The translations under genes were made by a program, and so were the position numbers. Under the pieces are notes generated by a model. The model saw only the letters and a list, made by a program, of their open reading frames with translations, was not told the origin of the DNA and did not search any database. This document shows, in pieces, positions 54,531 through 64,000 of a DNA stretch of 64,000 bases (positions are counted from its first letter, which is position 1; every line of letters begins with the position of its first letter). Source of the DNA: Turnera subulata (lineage: Eukaryota; Streptophyta; Magnoliopsida; Malpighiales; Passifloraceae); the NCBI GenBank assembly GCA_028386065.3, contig JAKUCV010003160.1, positions 1 to 64,000 of the forward strand, written 5' to 3'.

Positions 54531-56063
54531 TGTTAGTGTAATATGCCCAAAAGCCAATCAATGGATGATTGCTTGTAGTCATGTATACACATTAAGGTTA
54601 TTCCAATAAATATCGTTTATGAGAAAAACGCTTGCACATATTTATAATCCTAGAATATTTATATATTCTTAAATGTCCCTAGTCGATTATTATTATGGAT
54701 GGGTTGTAATAATAAATTAAGACTAGCGTATGTTGAGAATTTATATGTGATATGAATTCTACATACGGGTACAAGTTAGAGAACTTGTGGACTGGACCGA
54801 CCCACATAAGAACGCTACATGGAACGTTATATGTTTGTCAGGTTCTTATATGTATTGTCCTTGGACCTGAGATCTTCAAGGTTCCCAACATATGAGTCGT
54901 ATACTTTCATATTACTCTTGGCTACTTCGTAAACGAGTAGACCTTAGTGTAATCATTTGGTATATGATAAATGTGTAGTGGGTTTTGTATGATCCAGAGG
55001 GGATTCGTCCAACCCATATAACGGGTATATTATCGGATGGTTTTTTGATAGGGTTGAACCGTAAATGCATGGCCATGCTCGGATTATGAAATGGTGATAT
55101 CATAGGTATCCGTTTTACGCGGTTAACTTGAGGATCAAGAAACCGAGATTGAACATAGGCGAGATTGACATATTCCATGTCTCGTGTTTAATCTTGATAA
55201 TGGGGCGAAGGGACGATGACATGTTTGCGAGGCTTATGAATCAGTACTGATCTTGTCGTTCGGGTAGCAATGATGTGTTGCTAGACGCCGCTCCTTGCTT
55301 ATAATTGTAAATGAGTTTAAAATTATTGCTGGACATTACAAGTGCCTACAGGGTCACAAACTTAGAGCCGTTGATTCGAGCTGGTGGTTGAATCATGGTT
55401 GGACCGTGGTTGAACCAGGTATTTGACCTTGTGGTTGGACCATGGTTGGACTGTGGTTGGACCAGGGTCATTCTGGGCTGGTTTGGTTCACTAAATGTCT
55501 GATTTATTGAACCATAATCAGTGCATGGTGATGTGTAATCCCATTAAGACATTAGTGGAGACATCATTAGCTAAAAGCTAATCATGTTGGCCAAAGGTGT
55601 TGGCCACTTTGTCCCTTGCTTTTGTGAGTGGGGTTAGACTAAGCATAATCTGATTATGCTTTGGTCTTCATCACTTTGAGTCTGAAAATTTTCAGAGAAG
55701 AGAGCTTGAGAGAGTCTTAAGTGTTCTTGAGTTTTCAGACTACACACCTTCTTTGAGAAAGAAGAAAATACCACAAACTCTAGCTTCCGAAAACCTGCTG
55801 CTAGCACATTAGTTCGGGGGTGCTCGGGTTGGTAATCGTGAGACTATTCCAACAAGTTATCACGGTTCGTGTGGATACCGTAGAGGAGCAGGATATTCTT
55901 CCGGCTCTAGCTGATTCGGTTCTTCAGTTAGGTGAAAGATCCTAACCATTTCATGTATGTTCAATTTTTGTTGTTCGATTTAGTTGCTTCACTTGGATCC
56001 TCCAAGGTTTCCGGGTCTTTCCACTGCTCTTGATTGACAAGTTTGCATGCCCGGTTACTTACA
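54531..56063 (+). mobile_element. Copia F 5' LTR (1533 bp)
   Basis: From TGTTAGTGTAATATGCCC to CCGGTTACTTACA, homologous to the A and B LTRs but in the opposite orientation and about 170 bp shorter, mainly in the region of AT-rich repeats. The 5 bp before it are GGTGC, the expected target duplication if its partner lies beyond the window. Confidence 0.92.
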
Positions 56064-57477
56064 GTGGTAGTGGAGCCTCTTGTGAAGCTCTAAACCGATT
56101 TGTTGTGCATATGTGATATGTTCGTCTTAATGTATGTGATATGTTAAGTTCAATTTGGTATATGTGATATGCTGAATTCATTTGTATATGTGATATTTGT
56201 TGAAATTATTTTTGTCAAAAGTGTTTTGATGTCAGGCACTTGATTGGTATGTGATATCAATCAAAGTGTGTTTTGGTAGAAAGTCGAATGAGTTCGACAA
56301 GGGTGCTTGAAAGGTATATGATACCTACAACATCAATGTTTAAGCTTTGAACATCGATGTTCTCTTAGGTCGATTGTCGGTCGAGAGGTCAAAACATCGA
56401 TGTTTAAGTATTAACATCGATGTTCTATGCATTTGCCAACCTCAAACATCGATGTTTGATCGTCAACATCGATGTTCTGTGGGCTCGGCAACCTCCAACA
56501 TCGATGTTTGAACGTAAACATCCATGTTCTGAGGCTCGACAACCTCAAACATCGATGTTTGATTATCAACATCGATGTTCTGAGGGTTCGGCAACCTCCG
56601 AAATCGATGTTTGATTGTCAACATCGATGTTCTATGGATTCGCAAACTTCAAACATCGATGTTTAAGGGTTAAACATCGATGTTTTGGAATCCAGTGAAT
56701 TCTACAGCAAATTCGGGGTAGAAGGAGGCCGAATTGGTGTCTGGCCTGAACAGCAAAGTTGTAGAACTACTTCTTAGCTTTCTAGGGACACTAAGATTAC
56801 ACCAAACCGAGCTCTACAGATCTAGATATGGCCAAAATACAGAGTGTTGCCAAGTAGTTGGGAGAATCATATTCTCAAAACATCGATGTTCAAGTTAGAC
56901 ATCGGTGTTCACTTGTAATTTTGGTTTCCAAATTTACAAACATCAATATACATTCATCAAGAACATGCATGTAATGTATTGGAATAGTATGTTGATGAAA
57001 ATATTAAGTTCTTCTTGTGTTGCCTTCCATGATAAGAACTCATCAAGGTTAAGATCAACAATTGGTAGTTTTTGCCAAAGCAAGGTGCCAATGTTTATCC
57101 TAGCAAGGTGCGACTGGATAACTGTAATATCTGAATTGCTTATTGTGGGTTTGGACTTAACTAGGTCATCTTAATAGGATTAAGGACTTAGAGGCAAGGA
57201 GTTGAGTATTGTCTATGAGATAGACAAGAACAAGTGTTGTTTACTCAACTATCAAAGAGTTACATGAGATGTAATTGACAAGAGTTGTCTACCTAAATAG
57301 CTATGAGTAAGCGATCAGCCAAAGCTGACTTATCTAGTAGTGAAATGTGGATCTTGGCCTACTTATATGATTGTCTTGATTTATATAGTAGGAGTATCAT
57401 TTAATAGAATTCCTTGTTAAATGATTTTGTATGCATGACTCTTATTTGTGTGAGTAGATCATTGTTGTAGAATTTCT
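56064..57477 (+). other. Leader of copia F, with PBS-like site and hairpins
   Basis: PBS-like TGGTAGTGGAGCC starts at 56065. The TTGATTG/CAATCAA-type hairpin (about 56240-56264) and GTCGAA/TTCGAC hairpin (about 56283-56298) are conserved with A and B. The palindrome array is listed separately. A last palindrome pair stands alone at 56879-56909, the equivalent of the one kept in copy B. Confidence 0.75.
56329..56684. repeat. Array of 14 AACATCGATGTT-type palindromes in the copia F leader
   Basis: Fourteen copies, 11 perfect, in seven pairs with starts 20-21 bp apart. Pair-to-pair spacing is about 52-53 bp in the centre of the array, with spacers of the TTCGGCAACCTC type. Two more copies (one perfect) lie at 56879-56909. 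Confidence 0.95.
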
Positions 57478-59041
57478 ATGGCACAAAACACTAGCACAAT
57501 ATCACTGCGATCGGTCCTTTAGAAGGAAAAGTTGAATGGGAATAACTTCCTAAAATGGTATCGTAACTTTAGGATAATCCTTAAACAATAAAAGAAGTTG
57601 TATGTCCTCGAAGGGCCTGTTCCAAATAAACCGGCGCCTAGTGCTTCTAGGGCAGGAAAGGATGCTTACAAGAAGCATCTTGATTATGCATTGGATGCAT
57701 CACGCCTTATGCTTATAACCATGGACTCTGAGCTTCCTAAGCAACATGAGCAATTGGGGGCGTTCGATGTGATCGAACACCTGAGAGGTATGAGACCTCT
57801 AAGGCATTGTACCAATGCAGGATGGCTGAGTCATCACCCGTAAGACCTCATGTGCTCAAAATGGTTGGATACATTGAGAGCCTTGAGGGTCTTGGTTTTC
57901 CTTTGTAGAGGGAGTTGGCTGTTGATCTAGTCCTGCAATCGTTGCCGGATAGTTACAGCCAATTTGTCATAAACTTCAAAATGAATCATCTTGACAAATC
58001 CTTGTTTGAGTTGCTCAACATGTTAGGAACAGCTGAGCAACAGATGAAGGCAAACAAATCCAACAGCATTATGATGGTTGGAAGTAGCAAGGGAAAGGGT
58101 AAGGGCAAGGTGAAGAAATTTTCCAAAAAGTTTGGTGCTTCTTCTTCACAAGTACTGAAACCCAATGGAGGTGTTGCAAAGGAAGGTCAATGCTTCCATT
58201 GCAAGAAGTCCGGTCATTGGAAACGTAACTGCCCTGTTTACCTTGAAGAGGTAAAGAAGCAGAAGGGAAGTAAGACTTCCGCTTCAGGTATTTTCGTTGT
58301 AGAAGCTAATATCTCTTTCTCAGCATCATGGGTATTAGATACCGGATGTGGTTCTCACATTTGTGTAAATATGAAGGAACTGAGAAAGAGTAGGAGATCG
58401 ACGAAGGGTGAGATAGACCTACGCGTCAGAAATGGAGCAAGGGTTGCTGCATTAGCCGTAGGAACTTACTATATATCCTTACCGAGTGGTTTGGTTTTAG
58501 AACTAGACAATTGTTATTATGTACCGACCATAAGCAGGAATTTGATTTCTGTGTCTTGTCTTGACAAGAAAGGTTTTTCATTTGTAATATAGAACAATTG
58601 TTGTTCTATTTATTTCAATGATATTTATTATGGTGGTGCATATTTGAGCAATGGTTTGTATGTTCTAAACCTAGAAACGCCAATCTATAACGTTAATACG
58701 AAGGAGGTTAGAATGAACGATTCTAATGAAACCTACCTTTGGCATTGTCGTTTGGGCCATATAAACGAGACTCGTATTTCTAAACTCCACAAAGATGGAC
58801 TTTTAGACTCATTTGATTTTGAATCATTTGAGACATGTGAGTCATGTTTGCTAGGCAAGAAGACGAAGGCTCCTTTTGCTGGTAAAGGTGAAAGGGCTTC
58901 AGACTTGTTAGGTCTTATACATAGTGATGTATGCGGGTCTATGTCGACACAAGCTAGAGGTGGATTTCAATACTTCATTACATTTACTGATGATTTCAGT
59001 AGATATGGCTATGTGTGTCTAATGAAACATAAGTCAGAGTC
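57478..59041 (+). pseudogene. Copia F Gag-Pol, N-terminal half, broken and interrupted by element G
   Basis: Starts at ATG 57478 (MAQNTSTISLRS). Stops lie at 57520 and 57589. A deletion of about 31 nt relative to copy B occurs near 57783, shifting the frame. Further stops lie at about 57906 and 58590. The zinc knuckle CFHCKKSGHWKRNC (58188 on), protease LDTGCGSHIC, WHCRLGH and the first integrase motif HSDVCG are recognisable. Coding similarity stops at KHKSES (59041), where element G begins; the rest of pol should lie beyond the right window edge. This copy cannot make a functional polyprotein. Confidence 0.92.
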
Positions 59042-62000
59042 TGTAATGCCCCGATTTTTCGTTAATTAATTTTTATGGAATTTTCGAAAATTTTGGGATC
59101 TAATTTCCAATTATGCCCTCACAGAATTCACAGGAATTATTTTCTTGGTCTTAATAAATTTATTTCTAGTATGGTTCAATAATTTATTCCCATGTATTAA
59201 GTTTCTTTAGCATTTAATAGTGTTTTGGATTAAAACACAAGTTCGGGTGTAGTTTTGCCTAAAACTACGTAGTATTAGTAGAGTCAAAACTTAAAACACA
59301 CAAAGGGATATGTTTTGACTTTTAGGGTTGACCAGAGGAGGGCTGTGAGTGAAGTGACGTCGTTTTGAAGCAAAACGACGCCGTTTTGTTTACTGGTGGA
59401 GCCCCAACCCTAGGGCTTGGATATAAATTCTTCTCTTTCTCTCCCTCTCTTCTCCCCACTTGCTCTCTTTTTTTTTTCCTGTTTCGGCCGCACCCCACAT
59501 TTTCTTTCTCTTTCTCTTTTCCCACTTTTCCCTTCTGATGTTCTTTTACTTCTCCTTCCCCAGTGGCTGCTGCTCTCTTGTCGTCCTCCTTCCATTTGCT
59601 TCTCCATTGTAATTATGGGTTTGACTTACTGCCAGTTCTAATGGGTCTTTTTGTTCTGGGTTGGTACGATTATTATTGACGGTAGCCAAGTTTTCTTATG
59701 GTGAGTTTGGGGCTGTGGCCATGCTGGAGTGGTTCGCCGGTCGAGCTCGGATTTTGGTAATTCAAACCTTGGCCGAGCAGATTTTTGAAGGGTAAGAACC
59801 CATTCCTTTCATTTTTATTTGGGTTCCGACTGTTGTGTGAATTGTGGGTGGACAAGTAAACATTTTTGTTGGTATTGTTTTGTCAGAACCGTTTGTGTTA
59901 AGCTTTGGCTGTATTGCTGGAAACGAAAAAACAAAACAATTGTATGTCTATTTATATATGCAAACGAACTAGTGACAACCATGTTAAGGAAAAAAAAATG
60001 TATAGTTAATTCTTGGTTCTGTATTTCCTAGTTGTTGGGCTTTGTGATAATCAACTACTATATCTCTTATGCGTAAATCATGATTTAAACGGTGCAATCA
60101 AAAGCCAATTTTCCTGGGCAGGCTGGACATATTCAATTTGATATTGGGTGGCACGTGTAGTTTTGATTTTGGGGTCTTGGTTTGCATTAATGTGAATTTG
60201 AGTCCAAGTGTAGTATTGTGCATTACACGTGGGTTCTAGTGTTCTTGGTAATTTATTTCAATTAAGTCTTTATTAAACCTTTCTCAATTAAGAGTTGATA
60301 CGTGTAGGCATATGCTTATGAACCCCTATATCTTTTGATCCCATTTAAAGTTTTACCTTATTTTAACTAGTTACAGTTTATGGCTATTGAGCCAATAGCG
60401 TTCCGCTATTCGTATGGGTTGCGGTGGACTGAGGTCTCACCACAAAACTTGATTTCAATGAAATGGAATTTCATTATTATAGTCAAATGATGTATTTATA
60501 CCTCCCTAAGTAATAAAAGTTTTCCAAAAGGGTCACAGGATGTTTCCACGAACCCATTTCACGTTGATTTTGAAATTTGGCGTTATGCCTCATACAATTG
60601 GAGTTAAATAATTATGCCTATGAATTTTATAACGGCTTTCAATTTTCAGCTAGTGTCTTTTATATAGTTGATTATTTGGGTTGGATCCTAATTCATTATA
60701 CACCCAGGTACATGAGGTTAAGGAATGTTAACAATATACTTAGTTGGCTAGTGCATACATGCATGTGTCTCTTGCTCACGTGGATTTGTATTGTAATTGT
60801 GTTTGGATTATAAATTATAGGAACCCGATAATATCGAGGTAGGAGACGGATTTATCTTCCAGGATGTTTCTAATGCTCCAGGTGAGGACTTATAAACCTT
60901 TGTATGAATTACTTCCTACAATGCTCGGTTAATTGTCTTGGTATATACAGTGGTATTATTTGTTTGGCCTTGAATGCTGTATGCATGCTTGCCTGCTTTG
61001 CGGATGTTCTTGCTTACACCTTGTATTTTATTGATGATGTCTCTGATGCAGTGTGCATGATTATATGAACTGTGTACCAGTGTGGTACAATATGCCTGTC
61101 GAGTATGATTTGTTTTGTGTGTTAAATAACGTGATATATGTTTTTATGGTTTGTGTGGTGGACTATGGGCTGGAGGCCCCGACTTGAGAATAAGATGTAA
61201 AATCCACACAAACCTGGACAATCATATATAATGGTACACGAAACTCTTTAAGCATAATTGAGAACAAAATATTATAATAATTCTACTGTGGGGCTGTTGA
61301 CCAGTTGGTTCGAGCGGGAAGTGGTACCCCTCGGGATTTCATGCGGTTTAGCATGGTATATGCGGTTTAGCATATGGGTCTGTTATGACCGGTTCTACCT
61401 CCCTCCTTCTACCTTCCCCTTTCTACCTCCCTCTTTCTCTCTGTCTTTCTCTCTCTCTTTATGATGATATTTGGGCTTGGGCCCTGATTGTATTTGGGCT
61501 TATGCCCTGGTTGTCTGATCAGACGGGACCGAGCTCGACGCACACAGTAGAGGGCCCTAATAAAACATTCAACCCTAATAACAATAAAGTACAATGATAA
61601 TTAAGTGATTAAAGATCAGTGCTGGTTTGAAGTCTGATGATGACTTGTATTGTTCATTGTGACTTGTTTGTGCATTGTGGTTGCTGTTGCCTGATGCCGG
61701 TGTACTTGTGGTTGATTTGTATTTGTATATACTGGTTTATTTGTTTGCGGTGAGACAGTGGTTGGTCTCACCCCCTCACAGTCTTTTACAGGTTAACTGC
61801 TCATTGAGCAGTGGTGCATATCAGCAGGTGGCGGTGCTTTCCTCCTCGGGTCGGATCCATAAGGTTCATTGCATGCATGTTGCTATGTATTTTGTCTTCT
61901 GCTGCGTACTTGATTCCATTGTATTATTTATTATTTGTTTAAATGTTGATCACGTTGTCGATACCGTATCCCGGGTAGAAGGGCATTTTGGTCACTTCTC

Positions 62001-62140
62001 ATGTTGTAATTGTTTTTATGGGTTATTTGGGATACGGGTGTTTAGTAGATGATTTTCGTGTCATGGGAATGATAAGGGCAATTTAGTTATTTTATATTTA
62101 AATTCTATTTTTATTAATAAATTGGGACACGGGCGTTTCA
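59042..62140 (+). mobile_element. Element G 5' LTR (3099 bp), chromovirus type
   Basis: From TGTAATGCCCCGATTTTTCG to GGGACACGGGCGTTTCA. A TATA-like GGATATAAATTC (about 59418) precedes a pyrimidine-rich leader (59430-59600), suggesting the transcription start lies near 59450. The last 950 bp are related to 34681-35689. A CT-rich microsatellite-like tract lies at 61400-61460. ORFs inside are short and unsupported. Confidence 0.88.
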
Positions 62141-63779
62141 GTTGGTAGCGGAGCAGGCTGTAGATCCTTTGGGATGTCTTGATATGTTCTGTGCTCTTAT
62201 GTGCATGAGTCTGCTCTTTTTTTTTTTAGTCGTATGTTGCATTGTCATATGCATTCATATAGTGAGTCTTTCAATGGATCCGATGGAGGACACGCACCTG
62301 CTGAGGGTCGGAGTGACCCGGTATTGTTATTGATATGACATGTTTTCCTTTACAGCTTAGGCTATTGCAAAGTTTTTTTTTGGTGGAATATCCACTGCTT
62401 TATTAGAGTCGGTGTAAACTCTTACGTCCCATGTCTGTGTGAGTGCACTGTTGTTGCCTCTCCCTGTATTGTTGCCGGAAGATGTTTTCCTACGGTAACA
62501 TGTTTGATAGTTCCAGAAGTGGAACTGGCCAATACAAGTAAGAACCATCGGTTTGCTTTTGGATGTTACGTCTGTCAAGAGATGATTTGAAGTGATTCTT
62601 GTGGATATAACTTTTGTAATTTTGGTGATCATGTTATTTGTGGTCTGATCTTGCTGAGCTTGAGGATTTGAATTTATTGTGAATTATACTATGGATTTAA
62701 TCTTGTTCGGAGTTCGAGATGACCATTTCTTGAATTAATTTGAGATTGACCAAATGATATATTTGGGAAAATGTCTTTCAATGATACTTGAGGTATGTAA
62801 CTTGGTTGAGATTTGGGTATTGAAAGTGTTTGTGATTAAATAGTTTTGATCATGAATTGTTGTTGAAGTCATCACTTATATGCGGGTTGAGGATGCCGAT
62901 AGTGTGTTCACATTGAGGTTTGACTTTTAACGGTGATGTAATTTGGAGTTTTGATCATACTTCTCTTGTTGAGGTTTAGGTTCACTCATCTCTTAAGGAT
63001 ATTGATAATGTTTGGGTCATAAGGCTAAATTTGTGAGCTTGTCTTGGGCGATGAGAGTTAAATGTCTAGAGTATGATAGGGTAAGTGTTGGAATGAACTT
63101 GTAATATTTGGGTTCTTTATCAAAAGTATTTTGATGATTGTGGTAATTATGGTTTGAGGGACAGATTCATGAGTATGAGTTATGAAAGGATGTTTGAGTC
63201 TTGAGGGATTCAAGGTATAGAATTATAAATGTAATACTTTAGTAATGATCGGGTTCTAGTGCCTAAGGTATGATCTGAGATTTATATGATTTTGGCTAAA
63301 AAATTGGTTCCGGAAAAGTAAATGCTTTGAGTTTTTTATCATGAAATCGATTATGGATTATTGTTCTTGAGGCATTCACGATGGAAGTGATGATCTTGTT
63401 ACATAGGTAACAATTTTGGGTTCTGTATTTGAGGATATGCTTAATGGATTAGAAGATTGGATATATTTGGTTCAGTGATGATAAGCGGAATTGTTTATGG
63501 ATTCTGATATTATCAATGGTTATGATGATTGGAGATAAACTCTTGGGTTAGTGCTTTGATCTTACGCTCTTTGATCACGTTTGGCTTAAGTCGATGATCG
63601 ACTTGGTATATTGGAGATGTTGCTTGGGAATATCATGGATGGTCGTGATGGTTCTACTTGGTAGTTTTGGCCAACGGTATTTTGATACTGGGAGACAGTT
63701 GTTTGTGTCTGTTAAGCACTTGGTGGCTTGGTTTGTTCTGTAAACTTCGAGGACGAAATTTTGTTAAGTGGGGTAGAAC
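62141..63779 (+). mobile_element. Element G internal region, non-coding (1.64 kb)
   Basis: A PBS-like TTGGTAGCGGAGCAG starts 1 bp after the LTR, and the purine-rich AAGTGGGGTAGAAC ends at the 3' LTR. The phrase CTTCGAGGACGAAATTTTG (63747-63765) is what usually follows the last pol codons of such gypsy elements. No gag or pol motif is present between. It is a non-autonomous or internally deleted derivative with LTRs about twice as long as the interior. Confidence 0.75.
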
Positions 63780-64000
63780 TGTAACGCCCCGATTTTTCGT
63801 TAATTAATTTTTATGGAATTTTCGAAAATTTTGGGATCTAATTTCCAATTATGCCCTCACAGAATTCACAGGTTCTTGGTCTTAATAAATTTATTTCTAG
63901 TATGGTTCAAGAATTTATTCCCATGTATTAAGTTTCTTTAGCATTTAATAGTGTTTTGGATTAAAACACAAGTTCGGGTGTAGTTTTGCCTAAAACTACG
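63780..64000 (+). mobile_element. Element G 3' LTR (beginning)
   Basis: TGTAACGCCCCGATTTTTCG repeats the 5' LTR start. Over the first 220 bp I count two substitutions and one indel of about 10 bp relative to 59042 onward. It continues past the window. Confidence 0.93.

Noticed and set aside
54912..55178. 88-codon minus-strand ORF in the copia F LTR
   Set aside because: Corresponds to antisense ORFs at 8477-8662 and 15231-15437 in the other LTRs of the family, not conserved as protein.
62142..62632. ORFs in the element G interior as possible gag
   Set aside because: Short, no Gag, zinc-knuckle or pol motif; the frames are not continuous.

Overview
This is a gene-poor, repeat-saturated stretch of a plant nuclear genome, most likely a eudicot. 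The evidence is the nested Ty1/copia and Ty3/gypsy LTR retrotransposons, a Tat-type gypsy element with an antisense ORF, Sirevirus-type polypurine tracts and an endogenous caulimovirid. I found no host protein gene and no tRNA or rRNA gene. The only structurally intact large ORF is the 1316-codon polyprotein of one copia element (9093-13043, minus strand).

Layout. (1) 1-2600: fragment of an endogenous Caulimoviridae genome on the minus strand: end of an upstream ORF, two short ORFs, a coat-protein ORF broken in its basic linker, and the protease start of Pol. (2) 2601-6545: truncated copia copy 'A' (minus). (3) 6546-16005: a gypsy pol split by the nearly complete copia copy 'B' (7377-15829), which entered exactly at the RT active-site codons. 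(4) 16010-17650: 3' end of a Sirevirus-like element. (5) 17651-19476: 3' LTR and 3' UTR of a Tat-type gypsy 'D' (minus). (6) 19477-20840: an LTR-like solo block containing 14 perfect copies of AACATCGATGTT. (7) 20841-32310: Tat-type gypsy 'C' (plus), with decayed gag-pol, an antisense ORF with its own promoter-like region, 54-bp tandem repeats and a 3' LTR. (8) 32311-34680: LTR, leader and partial gag of Tat 'D2'. (9) 34681-39389: chromovirus-type LTR piece, a 5S-rRNA-like tract and unassigned repeats. (10) 39390-42020: leader and LTR of Tat 'E' (minus). (11) 42021-44673: dead Tat pol 'H'. (12) 44674-46904: AT-rich, with a CACTA-like end. (13) 46905-51266: a 4362-bp solo LTR with a perfect 5-bp target duplication. 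(14) 51272-54530: unassigned sequence and a gypsy LTR-gag fragment 'I'. (15) 54531-59041: copia copy 'F' (plus), interrupted by 'G' (59042-64000), whose long LTRs flank a short non-coding interior.

The most unusual signal is an array architecture: the 12-bp palindrome AACATCGATGTT occurs as pairs whose starts lie 20-21 bp apart. It is found in the untranslated leader of the copia A/B/F family and, in perfect form, inside the unrelated-looking solo LTR at 19477-20840. The second is a repeated promoter layout in the Tat elements: GC-rich inverted repeats 122-130 bp upstream of the LTR TATA box, recurring upstream of the TATA box of the antisense ORF.

All identifications are from reading motifs and comparing regions within the window by eye; no database search was run. 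LTR divergence, element ages and family names finer than the lineage level are estimates.
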